Assembly: GCF_016735115.1 (NCBI RefSeq)
Contig: NZ_JAERQJ010000015.1
Span: forward strand, 1 to 64,000
Source of the DNA: Aquimarina mytili
GTDB lineage: Bacteria; Bacteroidota; Bacteroidia; Flavobacteriales; Flavobacteriaceae
Reading direction: 5' to 3'
Length of the DNA stretch: 64,000 bases
The notes below the pieces were generated by a model. The model saw nothing but the letters and a program-made list of their open reading frames with translations. It had not been told where the DNA came from and did no database searches. Of this stretch, positions 34,760 through 44,066 are shown one piece after another; positions within the stretch are counted from its first letter, which is position 1, and each line of letters starts with the position of its first letter. Position numbers and translations under genes: made by a program.

Positions 34760-37300
34760 ATGACAGAAGGAGAAAAACTTATACCTATCAATATAGAAGA
34801 TGAGATGAAATCGGCATACATCGATTATTCGATGTCAGTTATTGTATCTCGTGCTCTTCCAGATGTTAGGGATGGTCTTAAACCTGTGCATAGACGTGTT
34901 TTGTATGGTATGTATGAGCTCGGTGTTAGAGCTAGTAGTGCCCATAAGAAATCGGCTAGAATCGTTGGAGAAGTTCTTGGTAAATATCACCCACATGGTG
35001 ATACTTCAGTATACGATACAATGGTTCGTATGGCCCAAGAGTGGAGTTTAAGATATATGTTAGTTGATGGTCAAGGTAACTTTGGTTCTGTAGATGGGGA
35101 TAGCCCGGCAGCAATGCGATATACAGAAGCAAGAATGCGTAAGATATCAGAAGATATGCTTGCCGATATCGAAAAAGATACTGTAGATCATACCTTTAAT
35201 TTTGACGATACATTACAAGAGCCAACAGTTCTTCCTACAAGAGTACCAGGATTATTAATTAATGGAGCTTCGGGGATTGCAGTGGGTATGGCAACTAATA
35301 TGCCACCGCACAACTTAAGTGAAGTTGTTGACGGTACAATTGCCTATATTGATAATACTGATATAGAGATTGATGAGCTCATTACACATATCAAAGCACC
35401 TGATTTTCCTACGGGTGGTATCATTTATGGATATGATGGAGTAAAAGAAGCTTTTAAAACAGGAAGAGGAAGAATAGTAATGCGAGGTAAAGCCACTTTT
35501 GAAGAGGTAAATGGCCGTGAATGCATTATTGTTACTGAAATTCCTTATCAGGTCAATAAGGCGGATATGATTAAAAAGACCGCTGATCTGGTTAATGATA
35601 AAAAGATCGACGGTATTTCTACTATTCGCGATGAATCGGATAGAAAAGGAATGCGTATTGTGTATGTTCTAAAGCGTGATGCAATACCAAATATTGTACT
35701 TAATCTTTTATATAAATATACAGCTTTACAGTCTTCTTTTAGTGTAAATAATATTGCATTGGTTAATGGAAGACCGCAATTGTTGAATGTAAAAGAAATG
35801 ATTCATCATTTTGTAGAGCACAGACACGAAGTTGTTGTGCGTCGTACAAAATTTGAACTTAAAAAAGCCGAAGAAAGAGCGCATATACTTGAAGGATTAA
35901 TTATTGCTTCAGATAATATAGATGAAGTAATAGCATTAATTCGTGCTTCTGCAAATGCAGATGAAGCACGCGAAAAGCTCATAAAACGTTTTAAACTTTC
36001 TGAGATACAGGCTAAAGCAATCGTAGAGATGCGTTTACGACAGCTTACAGGTCTGGAACAAGATAAACTTCGTGCCGAGTATGAAGAACTAATGAAGACT
36101 ATCGAAGATCTTAAAGATATCTTGGATAAGAAAGAACGAAGAATGGATATCATCAAAGAAGAACTTATCGAGGTTAAAGATAAGTATGGTGATGACAGAC
36201 GTTCTCAAATCGAATATGCTGGAGGAGATTTAAGTATCGAAGATATGATCCCTGACGAGAAAGTTGTAATAACGATTTCTCACGCTGGTTATATTAAAAG
36301 AACTTCGCTTACCGAATATAAGAAACAAAATAGAGGTGGAGTAGGTCAAAAAGGAAGTACCACTCGTAATGAAGATTTTCTTGAGCATTTATTTGTAGGG
36401 ACAAATCATCAATATATGTTGTTCTTTACACAAAAGGGTAAATGTTTCTGGATGCGGGTATATGAAATTCCGGAAGGAAGTAAAACTTCTAAAGGTAGAG
36501 CTATCCAAAACCTTATTAATATCAGTAATGATGATAAGGTAAAAGCTTTTATCTGTACTCAGGATCTTAAAGACGAAGAATACATTAATTCTCATTATGT
36601 CATAATGGCAACCAAAAAAGGGCAAGTCAAAAAGACATCTTTAGAGCAGTATTCTAGACCAAGAACAAATGGTATTAATGCGATCACGATAAAAGATAAC
36701 GATGAACTTCTAGAAGCTAAATTAACAGACGGGAAAAGTCAGGTTATGTTAGCTGTTAAATCAGGAAAAGCAATTCGTTTTGAAGAAGAAAAAACGAGAC
36801 CTATGGGTCGTGGCGCATCTGGAGTTAGAGGAATACGTTTAGCTAATGACAATGATGAAGTAATAGGAATGGTTGCCGTAAATGATATGGAAAGCAATAT
36901 TTTGGTTGTTTCTGAAAATGGTTACGGAAAGCGTTCTAAACTAGAAGACTATAGGATTACCAATCGTGGTGGTAAGGGAGTGAAAACGATCTCTGTTACC
37001 GAAAAAACAGGAAACCTGGTTGCAATCAAAAATGTAACCGACTTGGATGATCTTATGATTATCAATAAATCGGGTATTGCTATTCGATTATCTGTTGAAG
37101 ATTTACGCGTTATGGGGCGTGCAACACAAGGTGTTCGTCTGATTAATTTAAAAGGTAAAGATTCAATTGCAGCAGTAGCCAAAGTAATGCATGACGAAGA
37201 TGATATTGATGAAAATGGAATGGAAGACGAAAATATTTCTGTTCAAGATTCTGAATCTGCATCAGATGGCACAAATATTGATAAAGAAACAAAGGAATAA
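34760..37300 (+). CDS. gyrA: DNA gyrase subunit A
   Basis: An 846-residue type II topoisomerase subunit that cuts and rejoins DNA during negative supercoiling. It starts with the usual [20 protein letters not shown] region (I8 onward). It has the active-site tyrosine Y121 in [10 protein letters not shown] and the winged-helix KYHPHGD, then a coiled coil and a six-bladed C-terminal DNA-wrapping domain with the GyrA-box [10 protein letters not shown]. The last about 35 residues are acidic. At the quinolone pocket it has T82 (E. coli S83) and D86 (D87), a wild-type-like state. It shares a transcript with the TPR gene 32 bases downstream. Confidence 0.97.
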   Translation: MTEGEKLIPINIEDEMKSAYIDYSMSVIVSRALPDVRDGLKPVHRRVLYGMYELGVRASSAHKKSARIVGEVLGKYHPHGDTSVYDTMVRMAQEWSLRYMLVDGQGNFGSVDGDSPAAMRYTEARMRKISEDMLADIEKDTVDHTFNFDDTLQEPTVLPTRVPGLLINGASGIAVGMATNMPPHNLSEVVDGTIAYIDNTDIEIDELITHIKAPDFPTGGIIYGYDGVKEAFKTGRGRIVMRGKATFEEVNGRECIIVTEIPYQVNKADMIKKTADLVNDKKIDGISTIRDESDRKGMRIVYVLKRDAIPNIVLNLLYKYTALQSSFSVNNIALVNGRPQLLNVKEMIHHFVEHRHEVVVRRTKFELKKAEERAHILEGLIIASDNIDEVIALIRASANADEAREKLIKRFKLSEIQAKAIVEMRLRQLTGLEQDKLRAEYEELMKTIEDLKDILDKKERRMDIIKEELIEVKDKYGDDRRSQIEYAGGDLSIEDMIPDEKVVITISHAGYIKRTSLTEYKKQNRGGVGQKGSTTRNEDFLEHLFVGTNHQYMLFFTQKGKCFWMRVYEIPEGSKTSKGRAIQNLINISNDDKVKAFICTQDLKDEEYINSHYVIMATKKGQVKKTSLEQYSRPRTNGINAITIKDNDELLEAKLTDGKSQVMLAVKSGKAIRFEEEKTRPMGRGASGVRGIRLANDNDEVIGMVAVNDMESNILVVSENGYGKRSKLEDYRITNRGGKGVKTISVTEKTGNLVAIKNVTDLDDLMIINKSGIAIRLSVEDLRVMGRATQGVRLINLKGKDSIAAVAKVMHDEDDIDENGMEDENISVQDSESASDGTNIDKETKE

Positions 37301-37332
37301 TTAAATCCCAATTTTTAAAAAAAAATCGAGTA

Positions 37333-38607
37333 ATGAAAACTAAATTTATCGTAGTACTATTTGTAACATTTAGTACTATAGGATTTTCTCAAAAACAAGA
37401 ATTAAAATCAGCTTCTAAAGCACTTAAATCTGGTAATGTTGAAGCTGCTAGTGAAGCATTAAAAGCAGCTGAAGGACTTTTAGAAACTGCTGATAATAAA
37501 ATGAAAGCTCAATATTATTTCCTGAAAGGTCAGGTGCTTTCTACGTCTGCAGATACGTCTATGGAAAAAATAGAAAATGCAGCTAATGCTTATACTAAAG
37601 CAATTGAAATAGAAAAAGAGTCAGGAATTTCTAAGTACTCTGCTGAAGCGAACCAAAAAATTCAGACAATACGTCAGTCATTGGTTGAGAATGCAATTAA
37701 AGATCAAAATGCAAGCAACTATAAAGGAGCAGCAGAAAAATTGTATTTAAGTTATACTACTAACAAAGTTGATACTATATATCTATATTATGCAGCAGGT
37801 AATGCTGTGAATGGTAAAGATTATGATACAGCCTTAAAATATTACGAAGAATTAAAAACTTCTGGGTTTACAGGGATTACTGAAGAATTTGTAGCTACCA
37901 ATAAAGAAACTGGAGAAGTTGAACCTTTTGATTCTAAACAAACTAGAGATCTTTCTGTTAAATCAGGAAAATATATCAAACCTGAATCTCGCAAATTAGA
38001 ATCAAAAAGAGCCGAAATAGTTAAAAATATCGCATTGATATATATGACTCAAGGAAAAGATGAAGATGCGATCAAAGCAATTGAAGAAGCTAGGCAAGAA
38101 AATCCTGAGGATACTGCTTTAATGCAAGCTCAGGCAGATATGTTTTATAAACAAGGTAATATTGCTAAGTATAAAGAAATTATGGAGCAGATCGTTGCTA
38201 ACGATCCGGAAAATGCAGATTTACTATATAACTTAGGAGTAAGTGCTTCTCGTTTAGGAGATGATGAGCAAGCTATGGGGTATTATAAGAAAGCTTTAGA
38301 GTTGAAACCTGATTATACTTCTGCTCAAATTAATATAGCGGCTTTGATTCTTGGTAATGAAAAGGCGATCGTTGAAGAAATGAATAACCTTGGTACTTCT
38401 AGCAAGGATTATAAGCGTTATGATGAGTTAAAGGTTGAGAGAGAGGATTTATATAAGAGCGCAGTACCGTATTTAGAAGGAGCATTAAAAAGTGATGCAG
38501 ATAACATTGAAGCTGTACGTACATTAATGAACATTTTCATGCAACTAGATGATCCTAAAGCTGATGCTTTGAAGAATAAATTGAAAGCTTTAGAAGGAGG
38601 TAATTAA
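37333..38607 (+). CDS. Exported tetratricopeptide-repeat protein
   Basis: A 424-residue protein with a cleavable signal peptide (about 1-18, ending GFSQ). Helical TPR units fill the rest, clearest at residues about 235-345: AEIVKNIALIYMTQGKDEDAIKAIEEA, LYNLGVSASRLGDDEQ and YYKKALELKPDYTSAQ. TPR arrays are protein-binding scaffolds; here it would act in the periplasm. It follows gyrA by 32 bases, a pairing typical for flavobacteria, and is closed by a terminator. The partner is unknown. Confidence 0.83.
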   Translation: MKTKFIVVLFVTFSTIGFSQKQELKSASKALKSGNVEAASEALKAAEGLLETADNKMKAQYYFLKGQVLSTSADTSMEKIENAANAYTKAIEIEKESGISKYSAEANQKIQTIRQSLVENAIKDQNASNYKGAAEKLYLSYTTNKVDTIYLYYAAGNAVNGKDYDTALKYYEELKTSGFTGITEEFVATNKETGEVEPFDSKQTRDLSVKSGKYIKPESRKLESKRAEIVKNIALIYMTQGKDEDAIKAIEEARQENPEDTALMQAQADMFYKQGNIAKYKEIMEQIVANDPENADLLYNLGVSASRLGDDEQAMGYYKKALELKPDYTSAQINIAALILGNEKAIVEEMNNLGTSSKDYKRYDELKVEREDLYKSAVPYLEGALKSDADNIEAVRTLMNIFMQLDDPKADALKNKLKALEGGN

Positions 38608-38626
38608 TCCTTTCAAGTATATAAAC

Positions 38627-38660
38627 AAAAAAACGGGTTCAGTAATGATCCCGTTTTTTT
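38627..38660 (+). terminator. Terminator of the gyrA-TPR unit
   Basis: AAAAAAACGGG (38627-38637) pairs with CCCGTTTTTTT (38650-38660) over a 12-base loop. It lies 20 bases behind the TPR gene. Confidence 0.88.
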
Positions 38661-38758
38661 GTATAAAGGTTTAGATAAAACTGAATTATATATATAGTTG
38701 ATTATACGATTGGATAGGTCTATTAACTAGATAGATGTTATTCTAAAACTGAGATATT

Positions 38759-38792
38759 AAAAACGCCTTTGTATAAACTCAAAGGCGTTTTT
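38759..38792 (-). terminator. pheT terminator
   Basis: AAAAACGCCTTTG (38759-38771) pairs with CAAAGGCGTTTTT (38780-38792) over an 8-base loop. It stands 28 bases behind the pheT stop on the minus strand and is symmetrical. Confidence 0.88.
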
Positions 38793-38820
38793 AATTGATG
38801 TTATTTAGGAATATAATTAA

Positions 38821-41247
38821 TTATCTAAGTTCGGCTCCTAATTTATTTACAAAATTATGTTGCAGCTTATTCATGATCTTGTCTATTTGCTTGTCAGTAA
38901 GTGTTTTGTTTTCATCTTGCAATGTAAAACTTACTGCATATGATTTTTTGCCTTTAGGTAAATTCTTGCCCTGGTAAACGTCAAATAAATTGATGTCTTT
39001 CAAAAGCTGTTTTTCGGTTTGTTTGGCTATAGTGTGAATTTCTTCAAATTTCACAGAATCATCTAAAAGTAAAGCAAAGTCACGACGAACTTCCGGAAAC
39101 TTTGGAATATCGTTATACCAAATTTTATTATGCTTTGCGTAATCTAAAATAGCATCCCAATTAAAATCAGCGTATAAGACTTCTTGAGTAATAGAAAAAT
39201 GCTTTAAAATCGATTTTTTTACAATTCCAAAATCCACTAGTTTGGCTTTGCCAAGACTAATAGAAAGCCCTTCAGAAAATAGATCATTCTTAATAGGAGT
39301 AGCTCTTGTTTTTGTTAGTCCAAGGCGTTCTAAAACAGAGGATACAACACCTTTAAGATAAAAGAAATCACCATGTTCTTGTTTCGAGTTCCAGTTTTCT
39401 TTTGTTCGGTTGCCCGAAATAAGAACGCTTAGATGCTTATTTTCGATTCTTTTACCATCATAATCATGATAAGTTTTACCAAATTCGAATAATTTTAGAT
39501 CCGCACGTTTCCTGTTGATGTTATATGCAATCGCTTCGAGTCCAGAAAATAACATGGATTGTCTTAAAACTGCCAGGTCATTACTAAGTGGGTTCAACAT
39601 CTCAACATTATTTTCCACTTTAAGTTGCTCGCTTAAGCTTAGATATTCTTGAGTGGTAAGCGAATTGGCCAACATCTCATTGTACCCCTGACCAACTAAT
39701 TGATTTGATATTGTATTCCGCACATTGTGATCAGAAAACTTGTCAATATTAGAAATAGAAGCGTTTAGTTTCTGTGTAAATTCTATATTATTGTAACCGT
39801 ATACTCTAAGGATTTCTTCAATTACATCAACTTCTCTTTGTACATCATTTCTGTATGCCGGGATAGTAAGTCCGATACCTTTTTCTGTAATACTATTAAT
39901 TTTAATATCTAATGATGTAAGAATAGATTTAATAGTTTCTTGAGGAAGTTCTTCTCCAATTAACTTAGCAGCATTTTCAAAAGACAAAAATACTTGGAAA
40001 TCTTCAATCTTTTTCGGATACAAATCTATGATTTCACTAGAGATGTTACCACCTGCCAATTCTTGTATTAACAATGCTGCTCTTTTCAGAGCATACTCAG
40101 TAATATTCGGATCTATACCTCTTTCAAATCTAAATGAAGCGTCAGTATTTAATCCATGGCGTTTTGCAGTTTTACGTACACTAACTGGATTGAAATATGC
40201 GCTTTCCAGGAAAATTGAAGTAGTACTCTCTGTCACACCAGAATTAATACCACCAAAAACACCAGCAATACAAAGTGGTTTTACGGCATCACAAATCATA
40301 AGATCCTCTTCATGTAATTCTCTTTCTACCTCGTCTAGAGTAGTGAACTTAGTTCCAGCTTCTAATGTTTTAACTTCAATGGCATTACCTTCAATAAAAT
40401 GAGCATCAAAGGCATGTAATGGTTGTCCTAACTCATGCAATACATAATTAGTAACATCAACTACATTGTTTTTTGGAGTTATTCCAATGGCTTTTAACCT
40501 ATGTTGTAACCAAGAAGGAGATTCACTTACTTTAATATCAGAAATAGTAACTCCACAATATCTTGGAGCTAGAACGGGATCTTTAACCTCTATATTAATC
40601 TTGTGTAATCTGTTTTCAACTCTAAAATTGCTTACAGACGGAGTAATAAGTTCTAAATTGATGTCTTTTTGCTGTAATCCAGCTTTAAGATCACGGGCAG
40701 TACCCCAGTGACTCATAGCATCTGCGCGGTTGGGAGTAAGTCCTATTTCAAAAATTTGATCATTTTCGATATCAAACACTTCAGAGGCTTTTGTACCTAC
40801 AGTAAGGTTAGAATCAAGTACCATGATTCCATCATGACTTTTTCCTAGGCCTAATTCATCTTCGGCACAAATCATACCGTGGCTTTCTTCTCCTCGAATT
40901 TTACCTTTTTTGATAACCCATTCTTTTCCTTCATCGTCATAGAGTTTTGTACCAATTGTCGCTACAGGCACTTTTTGACCAGCTGCCACATTTGGAGCAC
41001 CGCAAACGATTTGTACAGGATTATTGTTACCTAAATCTACCTTGGTAATCTTTAATTTATCTGCATTAGGATGTTTTTCGCACGCAAGAACTTGTCCTAC
41101 GACAACACCTTCCAATCCTCCTTTTACACTTTGGTAGGTTTCAATTCCTTCTACTTCGAGTCCTAAATCTGTAAGTAATTCTCCTGTTTTTTCGGCATCC
41201 CATTCTGGGTTGATGAATTGCTTCAGCCAGTTATATGAAATCTTCAT
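38821..41247 (-). CDS. pheT: Phenylalanine--tRNA ligase beta subunit
   Basis: An 808-residue subunit of the alpha2-beta2 synthetase that charges tRNA-Phe. It has an N-terminal tRNA-binding OB domain (about 40-150: VVVGQVLACEKHPNADKLKI, V48 onward), and B3/B4 editing domains with the PLHAFDAHF and LEsAYFNPVSVRKTAKRHGL regions. These are followed by the B5 domain, a catalytic-like core (SNDLAVLRQSM) and a C-terminal FDX anticodon-binding domain (FPEVRRDFALLLD). Size and order are normal. pheS is not in the window, which is usual for Bacteroidetes. Confidence 0.96.
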   Translation of the reverse strand: MKISYNWLKQFINPEWDAEKTGELLTDLGLEVEGIETYQSVKGGLEGVVVGQVLACEKHPNADKLKITKVDLGNNNPVQIVCGAPNVAAGQKVPVATIGTKLYDDEGKEWVIKKGKIRGEESHGMICAEDELGLGKSHDGIMVLDSNLTVGTKASEVFDIENDQIFEIGLTPNRADAMSHWGTARDLKAGLQQKDINLELITPSVSNFRVENRLHKINIEVKDPVLAPRYCGVTISDIKVSESPSWLQHRLKAIGITPKNNVVDVTNYVLHELGQPLHAFDAHFIEGNAIEVKTLEAGTKFTTLDEVERELHEEDLMICDAVKPLCIAGVFGGINSGVTESTTSIFLESAYFNPVSVRKTAKRHGLNTDASFRFERGIDPNITEYALKRAALLIQELAGGNISSEIIDLYPKKIEDFQVFLSFENAAKLIGEELPQETIKSILTSLDIKINSITEKGIGLTIPAYRNDVQREVDVIEEILRVYGYNNIEFTQKLNASISNIDKFSDHNVRNTISNQLVGQGYNEMLANSLTTQEYLSLSEQLKVENNVEMLNPLSNDLAVLRQSMLFSGLEAIAYNINRKRADLKLFEFGKTYHDYDGKRIENKHLSVLISGNRTKENWNSKQEHGDFFYLKGVVSSVLERLGLTKTRATPIKNDLFSEGLSISLGKAKLVDFGIVKKSILKHFSITQEVLYADFNWDAILDYAKHNKIWYNDIPKFPEVRRDFALLLDDSVKFEEIHTIAKQTEKQLLKDINLFDVYQGKNLPKGKKSYAVSFTLQDENKTLTDKQIDKIMNKLQHNFVNKLGAELR

Positions 41248-41405
41248 CTATGATCTTTGTAAATTCAGTCGGTAAAGATAATATATTGGTTAGAGGTTAC
41301 AAACAAGAAATCTATCTTAATATTGAACTAGAAGTTATTTTTAATTCTTAAAAAAGAAGGTTTATTCATAATTCGGAAAAAATAAAATTTATCCACTTAA
41401 TTTTT

Positions 41406-41413
41406 TACTTTTG
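41406..41413 (+). promoter_or_regulatory. -7 promoter element for the thioredoxin-domain lipoprotein gene
   Basis: TACTTTTG matches TAnnTTTG exactly and is followed by ATAGA and the ATG of a gene whose signal peptide fixes the start. Leaderless transcription is expected. Confidence 0.55.
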
Positions 41414-41418
41414 ATAGA

Positions 41419-42648
41419 ATGAAGAAACAAATCATTTTAACGCTAGCGATAACCTTAGTATTTTTTTCGTGTAAGAAAGATCAACCTAAAGAACCTGTAG
41501 ATTTTAAGAGTGGCCCTTGGAAAGCTGTTTTGGATGTTCAGGATAATAAACAACTCCCTTTTTTGTTTGAGGTCATGGAGGACCAAACATTAAAAATCTT
41601 TAATGCTGAAGAAACCATAGATGTAGATGAGATAGAGATAATAGGGGATTCTATAAAGATCAAATTTCCTGTGTTTGAAGGATATGTTGCTGCAAAATTT
41701 ATAGATTCTATGAGTATCTCTGGTAGTTTTATAAAAGAAAGTTTAGGCAGAGTAGTACCTTTTGAAGCAAAATACGGGGAACAGGATCGATTTGAAATTT
41801 CTTCCAAACCAGCAGCTAATATTGCCGGTAATTGGGAAACTATTTTCAGTGCCGACAGTGAAGAGGATAGATATATTGCTAAAGGTACATTTTCTCAAAA
41901 TGGTAATATCGTTACTGGAACATTTAGAACTACCACTGGGGATTATCGATATCTTGAAGGAGTACTAAATGAAAATCAATTACAATTATCAACGTTTGAT
42001 GCAGCCCATGCATTTTTATTTACTGCGCAAGTAACTGATAGTATTATGAATGGTTATTTTTATTCTGGTAATCATTGGAAAGAACCATTCACCGCTAAGA
42101 GAAATGAAAACTATGAACTCCCCTCAGAAGATTCGTTAACCTTTCTAAAAGAGGGTTATGATGCTTTTGCTTTTGATTTTCCTGATGCAAAAGGAAAACA
42201 AGTTTCTTTAAATGATCCACAGTTCAAGGATAAGGTTGTAATAGTGCAGATCATGGGTACTTGGTGTCCTAATTGTATGGACGAAACAAAGTATTATGTT
42301 GATTTTTATAATCAAAACAAAGAAAAAGATATAGCTATTGTTGCGTTAGCATTTGAATATGCTAAGACTAAAGAAAAAGCTTTTACATCTATAGCAAGAT
42401 TACAAGAAAAGCTAAAAGTAGAGTATCCAATTCTTCTAGCTCAGTTTGGTACTTCGGATAAACAAAAAGCTCAAGAGAAATTACCAATGCTTAACCATGT
42501 TTTATCATATCCAACTACTGTTTTTATTGATAAAAAAGGCAAAGTACGTAAAATACACACAGGTTTTAATGGTCCAGCTACAGGGCAAAAATATATTGAC
42601 TTCAAAAATGATTTTGAGAAGTTTGTTAATCAGCTGTTAATGGAATAG
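41419..42648 (+). CDS. TlpA-like thioredoxin-domain lipoprotein
   Basis: A 409-residue lipoprotein: the signal ends in FFSC (C18). Residues about 28-230 form a beta-rich N-terminal region of a type common in front of TlpA domains in Bacteroidetes. Residues about 248-405 are a thioredoxin/redoxin fold with the active-site motif WCPNC (C283, C286) and the cis-proline loop YPTTVFID. Such proteins act as thiol reductants in the periplasm, for example for cytochrome maturation or redox repair. The signal peptide fixes the ATG, which follows a perfect -7 box by only five bases. Confidence 0.85.
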   Translation: MKKQIILTLAITLVFFSCKKDQPKEPVDFKSGPWKAVLDVQDNKQLPFLFEVMEDQTLKIFNAEETIDVDEIEIIGDSIKIKFPVFEGYVAAKFIDSMSISGSFIKESLGRVVPFEAKYGEQDRFEISSKPAANIAGNWETIFSADSEEDRYIAKGTFSQNGNIVTGTFRTTTGDYRYLEGVLNENQLQLSTFDAAHAFLFTAQVTDSIMNGYFYSGNHWKEPFTAKRNENYELPSEDSLTFLKEGYDAFAFDFPDAKGKQVSLNDPQFKDKVVIVQIMGTWCPNCMDETKYYVDFYNQNKEKDIAIVALAFEYAKTKEKAFTSIARLQEKLKVEYPILLAQFGTSDKQKAQEKLPMLNHVLSYPTTVFIDKKGKVRKIHTGFNGPATGQKYIDFKNDFEKFVNQLLME

Positions 42649-42796
42649 ATTGGTTTAACAATCAATTATGACTTTCTTGATGAGTTTAACACTATGGTAA
42701 CATTAGGATAAATTTTTACCTCTTAAATTGTTGCTGTTGAAGCTATAAAAAAGCTTCAATACGATAACAATTAATTCAAATCAAAAAACATCAGTC

Positions 42797-43897
42797 ATGA
42801 AACAATCAAATCTGTTTGCAGTATCTACTGCTGTATTCTTGTTGTTGTTCTCTATTGAGACAACAGCACAATTAAAAACTCCAGAAGCCAGTCAACGGGC
42901 AAAAGTATCACAACGAGTTGGAATAACTGATATTACCATTGATTATGGTAGACCCAGTGTAAAAGAACGAGAAATTTGGGGCAAATTAGTGCCTTATGGA
43001 TATAATGATCTCGGTTTTGGAACATCTAAAGCTGCACCATGGCGTGCTGGTGCCAATGCGAATTCAGTAATTAAATTTACGCATGATGTAAAAATTGAAG
43101 GAAAAGATATTAAAGCTGGTAAATATGGACTACATATTGCTTTAAAAGAAGATGGAGGTGCAACGATTATACTTTCTAATAACTATACTTCTTGGGGAAG
43201 TTATTTTTATGATGAAAAAGAAGATGCCCTTAGAGTTGATGTTCAAACCAAAGATGTTGCACATACAGAAACATTAACTTTTTTATTTCCAGAGTTTGAT
43301 GCGAATAGTGCTACAGCAGCTTTACGTTGGGAAAAAAAGGAAATTCCTTTTAAGATTGAAGTGAATGTGAAGGAGATCGTAATGAATAAAATTGAAAATG
43401 ATTTACGAGGTTCTAAAGGGTTTTCTCAGTCAAATTGGGACAGTGCCGCTGGATATGCCTTTAGGGCAGGAGAACTGGATAAGGCTTTAGAGTGGGTTAA
43501 TACCTCTATAACTGGAAGTTTTTTTAGTAAAGAAACATTTAATAATCTTTCACTTAAGTCCAGAATATTGGCAAAACAAGGCAACACAACAGAGGCGATG
43601 ACATATGTTGACAAGGCTGTAAAATTAGGTAATGCAACGCAAGTTTTTAGATTAGGTTCGGGTCTTATTAAGCAAGGACAAAAAGATAAGGCATTTTCGA
43701 TTTTAAAGGATAATGTAAAAAATACTAATGGTGTGTGGCCATCAAATTATGGTTTAGCAAGAGCATACTCTGCAAATGGAGATTATAAAAATGCAATTAA
43801 GGCGATAAATACTTCATTACCCCAAGCTCCGGAAAGATTTAAAGCAAGATTAAACGGAGACCTGGAAAAATTAAAAAAAGGAGAAGATATTAACTAA
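42797..43897 (+). CDS. DUF2911 protein with C-terminal TPR-like repeats
   Basis: A 366-residue exported protein. After the signal peptide (1-25, ending TTAQ) comes DUF2911 (about 30-190), recognisable from ASQRAKVSQRVGITDITIDYGRP (split as ASQRAKVSQRVG and ITDITIDYGRP), KEREIWGKLVPYG and PWRAGANANSVIKF. Helical TPR-like repeats fill residues about 205-355. The DUF2911 role is unknown; it looks like a carbohydrate-binding-like beta domain. A 148-base leader contains a short hairpin (42737-42759). Confidence 0.83.
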   Translation: MKQSNLFAVSTAVFLLLFSIETTAQLKTPEASQRAKVSQRVGITDITIDYGRPSVKEREIWGKLVPYGYNDLGFGTSKAAPWRAGANANSVIKFTHDVKIEGKDIKAGKYGLHIALKEDGGATIILSNNYTSWGSYFYDEKEDALRVDVQTKDVAHTETLTFLFPEFDANSATAALRWEKKEIPFKIEVNVKEIVMNKIENDLRGSKGFSQSNWDSAAGYAFRAGELDKALEWVNTSITGSFFSKETFNNLSLKSRILAKQGNTTEAMTYVDKAVKLGNATQVFRLGSGLIKQGQKDKAFSILKDNVKNTNGVWPSNYGLARAYSANGDYKNAIKAINTSLPQAPERFKARLNGDLEKLKKGEDIN

Positions 43898-43920
43898 TGA
43901 TATTGAACAATACAGTATTT

Positions 43921-43951
43921 AAAAAGGTTTAGAATTTTCTAAGCCTTTTTT
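43921..43951 (+). terminator. Terminator of the DUF2911 gene
   Basis: AAAAAGGTTTAGA pairs with the segment ending CTAAGCCTTTTTT around a short TTTT loop (one G-T wobble). It lies 23 bases after the stop codon. Confidence 0.82.
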
Positions 43952-44039
43952 GCTGAAATTATAAGTGTACTCTTAAAAAATGATCATTTCATGGAGTAGT
44001 TTTATTCCTTAATAATTTTATGGTAAAGGTGTATTAGTG

Positions 44040-44047
44040 TATCTTTG
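44040..44047 (+). promoter_or_regulatory. -7 promoter element for pta-ackA
   Basis: TATCTTTG matches TAnnTTTG exactly, 19 bases before the pta ATG at 44067. It excludes the in-frame ATG at 44037, which lies upstream of the element. Confidence 0.55.
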
Positions 44048-44066
44048 CATCACCAAATTTAACCAC

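Noticed and set aside
42737-42759. Hairpin TTGAAGCT/AGCTTCAA in the leader of the DUF2911 gene as a terminator
   Set aside because: The stem is only 8 bp and no T-run follows; may be chance or a leader structure.
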